Assembly (NCBI GenBank): GCA_020720385.1
Contig: DYOR01000006.1
Coordinates: 1 to 53,536 of the forward strand
Source: Rubrivivax sp.
Lineage (GTDB): Bacteria > Pseudomonadota > Gammaproteobacteria > Burkholderiales > Burkholderiaceae_C
Direction: 5' to 3'
DNA: 53,536 bases
Positions 18,355 through 28,228 of the stretch are shown piece after piece. Within the stretch, counting starts at the first letter, position 1; each line of letters begins with the position of its first letter. A program made the translations under genes and the position numbers. The notes under the pieces were generated by a model that saw only the letters and a list, made by a program, of their open reading frames with translations, was not told the DNA's origin and ran no database searches.

Positions 18355-19680
18355 TCAGCCGAGGAGATCGCGCATTCTGAACCAGGCCATGGCCAGCACC
18401 AGCGCCGGCGTGCGCAGCAGCGCGCCGCCAGGGAAGCTGCGGTGGCGCAGCCGCGCGAAGAGGTCGAAACGGCCGGCGTCCCCGGTCATCGCCTCGGCCA
18501 CGATGCGCCCGGCCAGCCCGCTGAAGGCCACGCCGTGCCCGGAGAAGCCCTGCAGGTAGTAGACGTTGGCGGCCGCACCGCGCGCGGCCGGAAGGCGGCC
18601 GAAATCCGGCGCGCGGTTCATGGTGATGTCCACGAACCCGCCCCATGCAAATTCCATGCGATGGGCGGCGAGCTGAGGGAAGGTGCGCAGCATCAGCCGG
18701 CGCATGCTCTGGGCCAGGTCGCGCGGCGTGGCCGTGCTGTAGCTCACGCGCCCGCCGTAAAGCAGCCGGTGGTCCGGCGTGGGGCGGAAGTAGTCGAGCA
18801 CGAAATTCGTGTCGCACACCGCCGCGCCGCTGGGGATGAGGCTGGCGGCGAGCGCCGGGTCCAGCACCTCGCTGCAGCCGATGTACGTACCCACGGGCAT
18901 GATGCGCGGCTCGAGCTTGCGCGCGATGCCGCGCAGGTAGAGGTTGCCGGCGAGCAGCACCTGCCGCGCGCGCAGCTCGCCGGCGTCGGTGCGCAGCACC
19001 GGGGTGGCGCCCTCGCTCAGCGCCCGCACCGGGGTGCCGGCATGGATGCGCACGCCCTCGGCGGTGGCCACGCGTGCCAGGCCCTGCGTGAATTTCAGCG
19101 GGTGCAGGTGGCCCGAGCGCGGGTCGTGGACGGCGCTGTGGAAGCGCGCGCTGTCCACCCACTGCCGCATCTCGCCAGGCCCGATGCGCGCCAGCGGATA
19201 GCCGTAGACGGATTCGATGCGGTCGGCCCAGGCGCTGAGTGCGCGGCCCTTGCTCGGGCTGCAAGCCACGCCGAGGTAGCCCGGCTGCCAGTCGCAGGCG
19301 ATGCCGTGCTGCGCAATGCGTTCGCGCAGCAGGTCCAGCGCCTCGATCGACATGTCCCAGACGCGGCGCGCGTCGGCCAGGCCGAGCTGGCTCTCGATCA
19401 CGGCCTGGTCGCAGGCCAGCCCGTGGATCACCTGGCCGCCATTGCGCCCGCTGGCGCCGCCGCCGATCTCGCGCGCTTCGAGCAGCACCACATCGAGGCC
19501 GCGGCGGCGCAGCTCGATCGCCGCCGACAGGCCGCTGAGTCCACCGCCCACCACCGCCACGTCGCAGCTTGCCGTGCCCTGCAGCGGCGCGAAGGCCGGG
19601 GCGGGGCCGGCCGTGGCGGTGTAGTAGGAGGCCTGGCTCAGCGCCAGGTCGATGGCCAGGACAGCGTCTTCGCCGGGCAT
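18355..19680 (-). CDS. puuB: FAD-dependent gamma-glutamylputrescine oxidase-like protein (PuuB-like)
   Basis: The 441-residue DAO-family flavoprotein probably oxidises gamma-glutamylputrescine to the aldehyde with release of ammonium and hydrogen peroxide. The dinucleotide-binding motif VAVVGGGLSGLSAAIEL is near residue 41, followed by an acidic residue in LLEAREIGGGASGRNGGQ. The C-terminal flavin contact is the YYLQGFSGHGVAFSG region. The N-terminal SYYTATAG sequence is typical of PuuB/OrdL. Other amine substrates are possible. The start ATG at 19680 lies 17 bp after the preceding aminotransferase gene. Confidence 0.88.
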   Translation of the reverse strand: MPGEDAVLAIDLALSQASYYTATAGPAPAFAPLQGTASCDVAVVGGGLSGLSAAIELRRRGLDVVLLEAREIGGGASGRNGGQVIHGLACDQAVIESQLGLADARRVWDMSIEALDLLRERIAQHGIACDWQPGYLGVACSPSKGRALSAWADRIESVYGYPLARIGPGEMRQWVDSARFHSAVHDPRSGHLHPLKFTQGLARVATAEGVRIHAGTPVRALSEGATPVLRTDAGELRARQVLLAGNLYLRGIARKLEPRIMPVGTYIGCSEVLDPALAASLIPSGAAVCDTNFVLDYFRPTPDHRLLYGGRVSYSTATPRDLAQSMRRLMLRTFPQLAAHRMEFAWGGFVDITMNRAPDFGRLPAARGAAANVYYLQGFSGHGVAFSGLAGRIVAEAMTGDAGRFDLFARLRHRSFPGGALLRTPALVLAMAWFRMRDLLG

Positions 19681-19697
19681 GATGCGCGCCTCGAGGC

Positions 19698-21053
19698 TCA
19701 GGCCACGCGGCGCAGCGCGCCGCGCAGGGTCTCGACGATCTGGTCGATCTGGCCGCGTTGGATGATCAGCGGGGGTGAGAGCGCGATGATGTCGCCCGTG
19801 GTGCGCAGCAGCAGGCCGCGCTCGTAGCAGTCGATGAAGACGTCGAAGGCGCGTTGCGCGGGTGCGCCGGGCGCGGGCGCCAGTTCGATGCCGCCCACCA
19901 GCCCGACGTTGCGCAGGTCGATGACGTGAGGTTCGCCCTCGAGCGAATGCAGCGCCTGCGCAAAGTAGTCCTGCAGCTCGCCGGCGCGCGTGAGCAGGCC
20001 TTCCTCGGCGTAGGTGTCGAGCGTGGCGATGCCTGCGGCGCAGGCCAGCGGGTGGGCCGAGTAGGTGTAGCCGTGGAAGAACTCGATGGCCTTCTCCGGC
20101 CCGGTCATGAAGGTGTCGTGCACCTTGCCTTGCGCCAGCACCGCGCCCATGGGCACGCTGCCGTTGGTCAGGCCCTTGGCCAGCGTCATCAGGTCGGGCA
20201 GCACGCCGAAGGTCTGCGCGGCGAAGGGCTGGCCGGTGCGGCCGAAACCGGTGATGACCTCGTCGAAGATGAGCAGGATGCCGTGCCGGTCGCAGATCTC
20301 GCGCAGGCGCTCGAGGTAGCCGCGCGGCGGCAGCAGCACGCCGGTGGAGCCGGCCACGGGCTCGACGATCACCGCGGCGATGGTGCTGGCGTCGTGCAGC
20401 GCCACCAGGCGCTCCAGGTCGTCGGCCGCTTCGGCGCCATGCTCGGGCAGGCCCACGCTGAAGGCGTTGCGCGCCAGGTCGTGCGTGTGGCGGATGTGGT
20501 CCACGCCGCCGAGCATGTTGCCGAACATCTTGCGGTTGGCGGCGATGCCGCCCACCGAGATGCCACCGAAGTTCACCCCGTGGTAGCCGCGCTCGCGGCC
20601 GATGAGCCGCGTGCGCGAGGCCTCGCCGCGCACGCGGTGGTAGGCCAGGGCCATCTTCAGCGCCGTCTCCACGGCCTCGGAGCCCGAGTTGGTGAAGAAG
20701 ACCTTGTCCATGCCCGGCGGGGCGATGGCGGCAACGCGCTCGGCAAGCTCGAAGGCCTTGGGGTGGGCCATCTGGAACGGCGGGGCGAAGTCCATCTCCG
20801 CGGCCTGCGCCTGGATCGCCTGGACGATGCGCGGCCGCGCATGGCCGGCGTTCACACACCACAGGCCGGCCACGGCGTCGAGGATCTGCCGGCCCGAGGC
20901 GTCCCAGTAGTGCATGCCCGAGGCCTTGGTCAGCAGCCGCGGCGCCTTCTTGAACTGGCGGTTGGCGGTGAAGGGCATCCAGTAGGCGTCCAGGGGCGAA
21001 CGGGCGGCGGCCTCGCGGGCCTGCAGCAGGGCAGATTCGTCGGGATGGTTCAT
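19698..21053 (-). CDS. Omega-amino acid/beta-alanine--pyruvate aminotransferase (BauA-like)
   Basis: The 451-residue class III PLP aminotransferase begins with [19 protein letters not shown], typical of beta-alanine:pyruvate (omega-amino acid) aminotransferases. It also has [60 protein letters not shown] and the Lys of [15 protein letters not shown]. Beta-alanine arises from spermidine and 1,3-diaminopropane breakdown, so the enzyme would extend the pathway to longer polyamines. It is the third class III aminotransferase of the region. The stop is 17 bp from the PuuB-like start. Confidence 0.87.
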   Translation of the reverse strand: MNHPDESALLQAREAAARSPLDAYWMPFTANRQFKKAPRLLTKASGMHYWDASGRQILDAVAGLWCVNAGHARPRIVQAIQAQAAEMDFAPPFQMAHPKAFELAERVAAIAPPGMDKVFFTNSGSEAVETALKMALAYHRVRGEASRTRLIGRERGYHGVNFGGISVGGIAANRKMFGNMLGGVDHIRHTHDLARNAFSVGLPEHGAEAADDLERLVALHDASTIAAVIVEPVAGSTGVLLPPRGYLERLREICDRHGILLIFDEVITGFGRTGQPFAAQTFGVLPDLMTLAKGLTNGSVPMGAVLAQGKVHDTFMTGPEKAIEFFHGYTYSAHPLACAAGIATLDTYAEEGLLTRAGELQDYFAQALHSLEGEPHVIDLRNVGLVGGIELAPAPGAPAQRAFDVFIDCYERGLLLRTTGDIIALSPPLIIQRGQIDQIVETLRGALRRVA

Positions 21054-21081
21054 GCGCGGTCCTCGGTCGGTGTGCGCCGCA

Positions 21082-21609
21082 TCACTCGGTGGCGGCGCGC
21101 GTGGAGCCGCCTTCTTGCAACGCCTGGAGATGGCGTCGGGCGGCGGGGTAGACGATCGCCTCCTCGAGCGCGATGTGGTCGCGGTGCAGGGCGGTGAAGA
21201 CGGGCAGCGCGAGGCGCAGCATGGGCAGGTCGTACCAGTTGTAGCCGTTGGCGATGGCCTCGATCTGCGGCGACAGTTCGCGCCAGTCCTCCTCGATCCA
21301 GCCGTGGTCCTGCTGCAGGCGGCGCACGTGCTGGATGAGCACCGCGTCGCTGCTCGCGAGCAGGCCGGGGAAGACATGCTGCTCTTCCTCGGCATGGTGG
21401 GTGCGTCCCGGGCCCTCGAAGAAGGCCATGATCTCGCGCGCACTGGCCTGCGCCGTCTCGTCCAGGCCCTGGTCGTCGAGGTGCGCCAGCAGGCGGTCGA
21501 AGGCCTCGAGCATCTCCATGGCGGCGCGGTGCGTGCGATCCAGCGACTCGAACGCCGGCAATGCGGGCGCCGCGGGGCGCGACGGACGTGCGGCACGGGT
21601 GGTGGTCAT
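21082..21609 (-). CDS. Hemerythrin HHE domain protein
   Basis: The 175-residue protein has the spaced His/Glu pattern of a di-iron hemerythrin four-helix bundle: His in [37 protein letters not shown], and [15 protein letters not shown] 20-residue Ala/Pro-rich tail precedes the domain. The start is ATG 21609; an upstream in-frame ATG at 21666 lacks family similarity. Such proteins bind O2 or NO, or sense oxidative or nitrosative conditions. It lies 28 bp ahead of the beta-alanine aminotransferase gene, so it is probably the first gene of that transcript. Its link to polyamine oxidation, which consumes O2 and makes H2O2, is speculative. Confidence 0.86.
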   Translation of the reverse strand: MTTTRAARPSRPAAPALPAFESLDRTHRAAMEMLEAFDRLLAHLDDQGLDETAQASAREIMAFFEGPGRTHHAEEEQHVFPGLLASSDAVLIQHVRRLQQDHGWIEEDWRELSPQIEAIANGYNWYDLPMLRLALPVFTALHRDHIALEEAIVYPAARRHLQALQEGGSTRAATE

Positions 21610-21693
21610 GGGAACTCCTGTCTGGGCCGTTCGGCGTGCGGCCCCGTGGTGGTGATGTCCAGGCACCAGGGCCTGTGTGCAATCGGGGCCATC

Positions 21694-22617
21694 TTACCCA
21701 TGGTGTGCAACCCGACCACAGAGGTAAGTCCAGAGGAACACCGCCGCGGCCTGGCTGGTGAGCTCGGCGTGGTCGAAGGGCGGCGACACCTCGACGCAGT
21801 CCATGCCCACGAAGGGCAGGTCGGCGAGTTCCTCGAGAAAGGTGAGCACCTGGCTCGTGCTCAAGCCGCCGGGTTCGGGCGTGCCCGTGCCCGGCGCGTA
21901 AGCCGGGTCCAGGCAGTCGATGTCCAGCGTCAGGTACAGGGGTGGGTGACCATGCTGTGCCAGGCGCTGGCGGATGGCCGCGAGCACCGGGGCGAGCTGG
22001 GCCGGCGAGACCAGGCCGCGCAGGTCGCGCGCAGTGAACACCTGGCCGCCGTGCACCGGGATGAACTCGCGCGCGGCGCGCTCGGCGGCCGAGCGGATGC
22101 CGATCTGGGTGAAGCAATCGGCGCGCACCAGGCCTTCTTGTACGGCCTCCAAGACCCAGGTGCCGTGCCCGCCGGGTTCGCCGAAGTGCGTGTCCCAGGT
22201 GTCGCAGTGCGCATCGAAATGGACCACCGCCAGGGGCACGCCGAAGTGGCGGCGGTAGGCACGCAGCAGGGACAGGGTGATCGAGTGGTCGCCGCCGATC
22301 CAGGCCATGTGGTGGCGCGCCAGCAGGGGCGCGACGCGCGGTTCGAGCGCGGCGCGCATGCGCTCCAGCGAGGTGTTGGGCAGCGCCAGGTCGCCCGCGT
22401 CGCCGAGCAGCCCGATGGGGCTGAGCTCGAAGAACGGATGGGTGGCGTCGCACAGCATGTGGCTGGCCTCGCGCACGGCGCGCGGCGCCAGGCGCGCGCC
22501 CGGGCGGTGGGTGGTGGCGCCGTCCCAGGCGATGCCGGCCACGGCGAAGGGCGTGTCGGCGGTGGGCGGGCCCACCTTGAGGAAGCGCTGGTCGGAGCAG
22601 AACGCGAAGGAGGACAT
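21694..22617 (-). CDS. speB: Agmatinase (ureohydrolase family)
   Basis: The 307-residue protein is a binuclear manganese ureohydrolase. Metal ligands are seen in [18 protein letters not shown] and [23 protein letters not shown], the last being the family signature. The most likely reaction is hydrolysis of agmatine to putrescine and urea, which would feed the downstream putrescine genes; guanidinobutyrase or a related activity is the main alternative. It is the most upstream gene of the minus-strand run and is separated from the hemerythrin gene by 84 bp, so it may be its own unit. Confidence 0.82.
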   Translation of the reverse strand: MSSFAFCSDQRFLKVGPPTADTPFAVAGIAWDGATTHRPGARLAPRAVREASHMLCDATHPFFELSPIGLLGDAGDLALPNTSLERMRAALEPRVAPLLARHHMAWIGGDHSITLSLLRAYRRHFGVPLAVVHFDAHCDTWDTHFGEPGGHGTWVLEAVQEGLVRADCFTQIGIRSAAERAAREFIPVHGGQVFTARDLRGLVSPAQLAPVLAAIRQRLAQHGHPPLYLTLDIDCLDPAYAPGTGTPEPGGLSTSQVLTFLEELADLPFVGMDCVEVSPPFDHAELTSQAAAVFLWTYLCGRVAHHG

Positions 22618-22854
22618 GCGGGGCCTGGGTGCAGACGCACGCCGATCATACGAAAGGCCGGCGTCGACCTCGCCGCGATGCCCAGCCCCGGGGCACGCGC
22701 TTGCGCCGCCGCAGCGTGCGCGGACGGGCCGTTCCCGTATCCGGAAGGCTCATTTCGGATCATGAAACGGCGCCATGGTGCAACGCACCAAATCACCGTC
22801 ATATGGGAAAACGCCGTGTCACGATGCGGGAAACGAGCGCAAGTCCATGATTTA

Positions 22855-22883
22855 TTGATCTATTATTTTCTGTCTTATATAAG
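22855..22883 (+). promoter_or_regulatory. Predicted sigma-70 promoter of aceA
   Basis: A -35-like TTGATC (22855-22860) and a -10-like TATAAG (22878-22883) are 17 bp apart in an AT-rich island. The predicted start would lie near 22890, about 80 bp ahead of the aceA ATG. The -10 box lies inside a 16-bp palindrome, so binding there would block transcription. Confidence 0.55.
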
Positions 22884-22886
22884 ACA
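22871..22886. promoter_or_regulatory. Perfect 16-bp palindrome over the aceA -10 box (candidate operator)
   Basis: TGTCTTATATAAGACA is its own reverse complement. Its position over the predicted -10 region of isocitrate lyase suggests an operator for a dimeric repressor that responds to acetate, fatty acid or TCA status. No regulator gene is adjacent, so the protein would act from elsewhere. Confidence 0.6.
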
Positions 22887-22968
22887 TAAGTTGCACAGGT
22901 TTGGATTCGACGCGATAGCCTTGGGGCGTCCACTTTCCGCCTCTTCACGCCCTTCACCGGAGAACGCC

Positions 22969-24267
<1,299 letters not shown>

Positions 24268-24287
24268 GCGCAGTGCCCGCGCCAGGC

Positions 24288-24311
24288 GAAGAGGCCCCGC
24301 GGGGCCTCTTC
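24288..24311. terminator. Perfect 24-nt palindrome downstream of aceA
   Basis: GAAGAGGCCCC-GC-GGGGCCTCTTC forms an 11-bp stem 20 bp after the aceA stop. The following run is only cttcg, so it is a weak intrinsic terminator in the plus direction. It also lies about 65 bp past the 3' end of the convergent permease gene and could serve both strands. Confidence 0.7.
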
Positions 24312-24376
24312 TTCGTGGTGCGGGGCCGGGCGGTCCAAGGGCAGCGCGGTCGCTCCGGTCATGCGCGCGGCCGCGC

Positions 24377-25291
24377 TCAGCCCGCGCCGCCTGCGCCGCG
24401 CTGGCGCCAAAGCACGAGCAAGGCGAAGCAGCCCGCAGCGAAGAGCAGGCCCCCGGCCAGCAGCGGCGAGGCCAGGTCGCGCAAGGCGGCGCCGAAGTCG
24501 TGCAACGCCCATCCCGGAATCGCCTCCAGCATCTGGCGGCTCTGACTGGCGTTGTCGACGTTGAAGCCGCCCTGGCGGCCGTTGACCATCGCCATCCTGG
24601 CGTGGTGCAGCAGTTGCACCGTGACCTCGTTGATGAACGGCTGCCCGAAGACCCGCTTGAGCAGCACGCCGCCCAGGCCCAGGCCCACGGCGAGAACCAC
24701 CCAGCCCCAGCGCCGGAACCAGGCGGTCATGAGCACCACGAGAAGGACCAGCGGCGCCAGCCACAGCGTGGCCAGGGGCAGCCCGGCGAGCAGGCGCAGC
24801 GCCACCGCCAGCGAGCCGGGGATGATCTGGCTCCAGGGCAGGTCAAGCCAGGCTCCCACGCCGGCGACGCGGCCGACGAGGACGAAGGACAGCGCATAGC
24901 CGCCCACCAGGCCGATGAGCAAGGCCGCAGCCGGCGCGAGCACCAGATGCACGAACATGGGCGTGCCCAGGCTTGCGCTGTGACTCACCGGCAGGGAGAG
25001 CCAGAACTCGATGGAGCGGTCGGCATGGTCACGCCGGGCCAGGCCCGAGACGATGATCAGCGAGCCGGTCCACATGAGCAGGAAGACCACCGCCGTGGAG
25101 CCAGCGATGGCGATCATGCCGAGGAGGGCGGGCAGGGCCACGCCGGCGCTGGCGACGGTGTCGTCGTCGAGCTGGATCGTGCTCACCGAGGTGAGCAGCA
25201 GCGCCAGCAGCAGCGGCAGCAGGGTGAGCAGGGTCCAGCCGAAACGGTGCTGCAACCACTCGCGCTGCATCAGGGGAAGGATTCGGTTCAT
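24377..25291 (-). CDS. ABC-2 type transporter permease of a GntR-controlled export system
   Basis: The 304-residue inner membrane protein starts at ATG 25291 (MNRILPLMQREWLQH). It has about six helices, a cytoplasmic segment SGLARRDHADRSIEFWLSLP typical of ABC-2 permeases, and an extended C-terminal helix pair. The partner ATPase gene lies 35 bp upstream and the GntR regulator precedes that. Such three-gene YtrA-type units respond to cell envelope stress or antibiotics, or affect membrane or motility functions. The substrate is unknown. Confidence 0.82.
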   Translation of the reverse strand: MNRILPLMQREWLQHRFGWTLLTLLPLLLALLLTSVSTIQLDDDTVASAGVALPALLGMIAIAGSTAVVFLLMWTGSLIIVSGLARRDHADRSIEFWLSLPVSHSASLGTPMFVHLVLAPAAALLIGLVGGYALSFVLVGRVAGVGAWLDLPWSQIIPGSLAVALRLLAGLPLATLWLAPLVLLVVLMTAWFRRWGWVVLAVGLGLGGVLLKRVFGQPFINEVTVQLLHHARMAMVNGRQGGFNVDNASQSRQMLEAIPGWALHDFGAALRDLASPLLAGGLLFAAGCFALLVLWRQRGAGGAG

Positions 25292-25326
25292 CGACAAACT
25301 CCTTGGAACGCGTGGGGGCTGCAGCG

Positions 25327-26232
25327 TCAGAACTGCGTGCGGTCGAGCTCGGGCTTGCGCGTCAGCGCGACGAAGAGGTCGACGAGGCTCGGCCGCATGC
25401 GCTTGCCCAGCGCCTGCACATGCTCGGGCGGCGCACCGTCGAAGAGGGCGGCACTGCCACCCTGCACGCGGTACTTGAGCAGCGGGTGCGCCGCGGCGAT
25501 CTGCTCGGCCACCGCGGCGTCGTGGCTCAGGGCGACGAAGCGCCGGTCCATGTCCTCCAGGCTGATCGAGAGCACGAGCTTGCCTTCGTTGAGCATGAGC
25601 ACGTCGGAGAGCAGCGATTCGATCTCCTCCACCTGGTGCGTGGAGATGAGCACGCTGCGCTCGCCGTCGCACCACTCGTCGATGAGCATCTCGTAGAAGG
25701 CCTTGCGCGAAAGCACGTCCAGCCCCAGCGTGGGCTCGTCGAGGATCATCAGCCGCGCATCGATCGCCGCCACCAGCGCCAGGTGGGCCTGCACCACCAT
25801 GCCCTTGGACAGCGCGCGCACACGGTCGGACAGGCCGACGCTGGTGCGCCGCAGCAGCTGGCGCGCGCGCTCGGCGGAGAAGCGCGGGTGCAGGCCGCTC
25901 ATGAGCGTGATCAGGTCGCCCACGCGCGCCCAGCGCGGCAGGATGGCCACGTCGGGGATGTAGCACACCGACTCGAGCAGGCTCACGCGGTCGCGCTGCG
26001 GCTGCAGGCCCAGCACCTGCAACGTGCCGGCACCCTTGTCAGGGCTCATCAGGCCGACCATGGCCTTCATCAACGTCGTCTTGCCCGCGCCGTTGTGCCC
26101 GAGCAGGCCGACCACGCGGCCCTTGGGAATGCTGAAGCTCACCTCGTCGACGGCACGCTTGGCGCCGTAGCGCACGGTCAGGCCATGGGCCTCGACCAGG
26201 GGCGCGCTGGCGCTGTGGGTTGCGGCGTTCAT
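25327..26232 (-). CDS. ABC transporter ATP-binding protein (export type, YtrB-like)
   Basis: The 301-residue ATPase has Walker A LLGHNGAGKTTLMKA, a signature LSKGMVVQAHLAL (the LSKGM variant common in YtrB-type exporters), Walker B LMILDEPTLGLD and a switch His in ISTHQVEEIE. The C-terminal 80 residues form the usual accessory region of ABC-2 ATPases. The ATG at 26232 overlaps the GntR stop codon (ATGA), so regulator and ATPase are co-translated. Confidence 0.9.
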   Translation of the reverse strand: MNAATHSASAPLVEAHGLTVRYGAKRAVDEVSFSIPKGRVVGLLGHNGAGKTTLMKAMVGLMSPDKGAGTLQVLGLQPQRDRVSLLESVCYIPDVAILPRWARVGDLITLMSGLHPRFSAERARQLLRRTSVGLSDRVRALSKGMVVQAHLALVAAIDARLMILDEPTLGLDVLSRKAFYEMLIDEWCDGERSVLISTHQVEEIESLLSDVLMLNEGKLVLSISLEDMDRRFVALSHDAAVAEQIAAAHPLLKYRVQGGSAALFDGAPPEHVQALGKRMRPSLVDLFVALTRKPELDRTQF

Positions 26233-26582
26233 GCGCGCTCCTCCCAGTTGAGTTGATCGGCGCCAATGCCCAGCCGGCGCAGCCGTTGGCGCAGGCGGGG
26301 CCATTCGGTTTCCATGAAGCGCTGGCGTTCGACGGCCTTGAGCCGCTCGCGCGCGCCGGGCCGCACGTACAGGCCCATGCCGCGGCGGTTCTCGAGCAGG
26401 CCCTCGTCGCCCAGCGCCTGCAGCGCGCGATTCACGGTGAGCGGATTGAGCAGGTAGCGCCCGGCCAGCCCACGCACCGAAGGCATGGCCGCGCCTTCGG
26501 GTGGATCGCCGTCGAGCAGCTGGGCGGCGAGAATGTCCGCCAGCTGCTGGTAGATCGGTTGCCTGTCGTTCCAGGTCTGCAT
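26229..26582 (-). CDS. GntR-family transcriptional regulator, YtrA subfamily
   Basis: The 117-residue protein is a winged-helix regulator without a large effector domain, the pattern of the YtrA group. The helix-turn-helix is seen in MPSVRGLAGRYLLNPLTVNRALQAL, followed by the wing ENRRGMGLYV, and the short C-terminal helix aids dimerisation. The ATG at 26582 follows directly after a candidate operator at 26598-26621, so autoregulation of the three-gene operon is likely. Confidence 0.9.
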   Translation of the reverse strand: MQTWNDRQPIYQQLADILAAQLLDGDPPEGAAMPSVRGLAGRYLLNPLTVNRALQALGDEGLLENRRGMGLYVRPGARERLKAVERQRFMETEWPRLRQRLRRLGIGADQLNWEERA

Positions 26583-26597
26583 GGTGTGGCGCTCGAG

Positions 26598-26621
26598 GGT
26601 GTGTTGCTGATGTAGCACACC
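26598..26621. promoter_or_regulatory. Inverted repeat upstream of the GntR gene (candidate operator)
   Basis: GGTGTG (26598-26603) and CACACC (26616-26621) are perfect inverted arms separated by 12 bp, located 15 bp upstream of the regulator start codon. Spacing and placement fit a dimeric GntR protein repressing its own operon. Only the six outer bases pair perfectly, so the call is tentative. Confidence 0.45.
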
Positions 26622-26752
26622 ATAGCAGCGGCCCCAGGCAGGCCCAAGGCCGCTGCGACAGGCTGCCGCGTTGCGCGACGAAGCGTGTGCGGCGCCGGCC
26701 AAGCTCGCACCGCCCCCGATCCAGGCCAGGGCGCACACCGCACCAGGAGAGC

Positions 26753-27093
26753 ATGCCGACCATGAACCCGAACCGCAGCGACTTTCGCTTCCTCGACCGC
26801 CTGCGCGTGCGCTGGGCCGAAGTCGACCTGCCACGGGCCGCCTGCTCGCCCACGCTCCCGGCGTGGCACGCATCGGGCGCATGGCCACGCTGGCCAGCGT
26901 GCGCGGCGCCGGCTTGGGCCGGGCCGTGCTGGACGCCCTGCTGGCCGCCGCGCGCCAGCGCGGCGAGCGCGCCGTGCTGCTGCATGCCAACGGCCCGGCC
27001 GTGCCGTTCTACGAACGTGCCGGCTTCAGCCGCAGCGGCGCCGTCTACGAGGATGCGGGGCTGCCGCACCAGGAGATGCGGCGCGCCCTGTAG
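26753..27093 (+). pseudogene. Remnant of a YbgC/FadM-type thioesterase fused to a GNAT acetyltransferase, with internal deletion and frame change
   Basis: The first part, from ATG 26753 behind caggagagc, encodes SDFRFLDRLRVRWAEVDL, the usual beginning of a hot-dog acyl-CoA thioesterase. At about 26826-26835 the similarity jumps to another frame that reads PATGRLLAHAPGVARIGRMA and then the acetyl-CoA loop VRGAGLG and a normal GNAT end (FYERAGF, PHQEMRRAL) with stop at 27093. The thioesterase core, including the catalytic Asp region, and the N-terminal half of the acetyltransferase are missing. I recall intact genes of this fused type from Burkholderiales but cannot verify that here. The remnant is best explained by one internal deletion that also shifted the frame. 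A short protein from either frame is unlikely to be functional. Confidence 0.68.
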
Positions 27094-27177
27094 CGCACGC
27101 CCGCACGGTGGGGCAGCGTCGGGCAATCGTGCGGGGCGACTCGAAATCGATGGTGCAGTTGATCAGGGGAAGTCGCG

Positions 27178-27528
27178 TCAGAACACGAGCACCTTGTCGG
27201 CCTCGATGGTCCAGTCCGCCAGCTGGGCCAGGGTGCTGCGCAGCGCGCCCTCGACCATGTCCGCCTGAGCCAGCCCGCGTGCGTCCATGCAGGTGCCGCA
27301 CAACGCCACTTCGCCCTTGCGCAATACCTTGCCGAGCATCAGCTGCACGTTGTAGTAGCCCTCGGGCACCTTCTGCCCGCTCTTGGCGCAGGCCACGGCG
27401 TCGGCCATGAGGAAGAGCCTCACCTGCTGGCCCTCCTTGCTCGCCACCGCAGCGGCCAGGCGCAGCGCGTTGTAGGCGCGCTCGTTGCCGTAGGGGGCCT
27501 CGTTGAGTATGAACAGCGTGGAGCTCAT
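27178..27528 (-). CDS. DsrE family protein
   Basis: The 116-residue protein has the DsrE/F fold pattern: an N-terminal strand LFILNEAPYGNERAYNALRLA, the middle strand VRLFLMADAVACAK, and a loop with CGTCMDARG carrying candidate redox or sulfur-carrying cysteines. DsrE-like proteins take part in sulfur transfer or in handling reactive sulfur. It follows the ArsR-rhodanese regulator by 30 bp on the same strand, consistent with a small sulfide or persulfide response operon. The partner and substrate are not evident. Confidence 0.83.
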   Translation of the reverse strand: MSSTLFILNEAPYGNERAYNALRLAAAVASKEGQQVRLFLMADAVACAKSGQKVPEGYYNVQLMLGKVLRKGEVALCGTCMDARGLAQADMVEGALRSTLAQLADWTIEADKVLVF

Positions 27529-27558
27529 CGTACTTCCCTGGCAATGGGCCTGTGCTTA

Positions 27559-28221
27559 TCAAGCACGTGACACCGGCAGGCCGGCGGCCTGCCATTCGCT
27601 GACGCCGTCGACGGTCTTGCTCGCCCGGTAGCCGTGCGCGCGCAACAGCTTCACCGCCTCGTCGGACATGAGACAGAACGGCCCGCGGCAGTAAGCCACG
27701 ATGTCCACGTCGCGCGGCAGCTCGGCGAGGCGCTGCGCCAGTTCGGGCAACGGCAGCGAGCGCGCATGGGGCAGGTGGGCGGTGTCGTACTCCTGCTGCG
27801 GCCGCACGTCGAGCACGATCACCTCGCCGCGCTTGGCTTGTGCCAACAGGGCCTTGCGCCCGACGGAGGTGAGCCGATCGGGTTCGGCCATCATTTGCTG
27901 CAGCGTCATGCGCAATTCGAGCAGGTGTTCCTCGGCCACCTGGCGCAGCAGCACCCCGAGCTGCGCGACGTCGCCGCCGCTCAGCTGGTAGACCATGCGC
28001 TTGCCTTCGCGCCGGCTCTGCACCAGCCGCGCTTCCTTCAAGGCCTTGAGGTGCGCGCTGGCGAGCTTGACATCGATGGCCACTTCGGCGGCGACAGCGT
28101 CGACCGCCTTCTCGCCTTGCGCCAGTATCTCGAGCATCTCCAGCCGCTTCGGGCTGGCCAATGCCTTGCCCACGCGGGCGACCTGCTCGTACAGAAGATC
28201 CTTGAGCGTTCGGCTGTTCAT
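27559..28221 (-). CDS. ArsR-family regulator with C-terminal rhodanese domain
   Basis: The 220-residue protein has an ArsR winged helix in residues 1-100 (LASPKRLEMLEILAQGEKAVDAVA, recognition helix region VKLASAHLKALKEARLV) and a rhodanese domain in residues 115-220 (VIVLDVRPQQEYDTAHLPHA). The rhodanese active-site loop is YCRGPFCLMSDEAV with the catalytic Cys intact. This architecture suggests a regulator that reads sulfur compounds directly. It precedes the DsrE-like gene. The ATG at 28221 lies only about 8 bp past a good -10 box, raising the possibility of a leaderless transcript; an upstream ATG at 28230 falls within that -10 box. Confidence 0.9.
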   Translation of the reverse strand: MNSRTLKDLLYEQVARVGKALASPKRLEMLEILAQGEKAVDAVAAEVAIDVKLASAHLKALKEARLVQSRREGKRMVYQLSGGDVAQLGVLLRQVAEEHLLELRMTLQQMMAEPDRLTSVGRKALLAQAKRGEVIVLDVRPQQEYDTAHLPHARSLPLPELAQRLAELPRDVDIVAYCRGPFCLMSDEAVKLLRAHGYRASKTVDGVSEWQAAGLPVSRA

Positions 28222-28228
28222 GCCTAAC

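Larger units (their letters stand above)
22618..22968. promoter_or_regulatory. Divergent intergenic region between speB and aceA
   Basis: This 351-bp stretch carries no credible gene. Its right half, about 22840-22910, is strikingly AT-rich compared with its surroundings and holds the aceA promoter and palindrome listed separately. The left half is GC-rich and should contain the speB promoter on the minus strand, but I cannot point to convincing boxes there. Confidence 0.7.

Noticed and set aside
21610-21693. Possible sigma-54 promoter ahead of the hemerythrin gene (GG and GC elements)
   Set aside because: The spacing between the GG and GC elements is 8 and not 10 bases, so it does not fit the sigma-54 consensus.
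27552-27566. Palindrome GTGCTT-ATC-AAGCAC at the end of the ArsR-rhodanese gene
   Set aside because: Short six-base arms overlapping the stop codon; could be chance, and no second copy lies at the promoter of the same operon.
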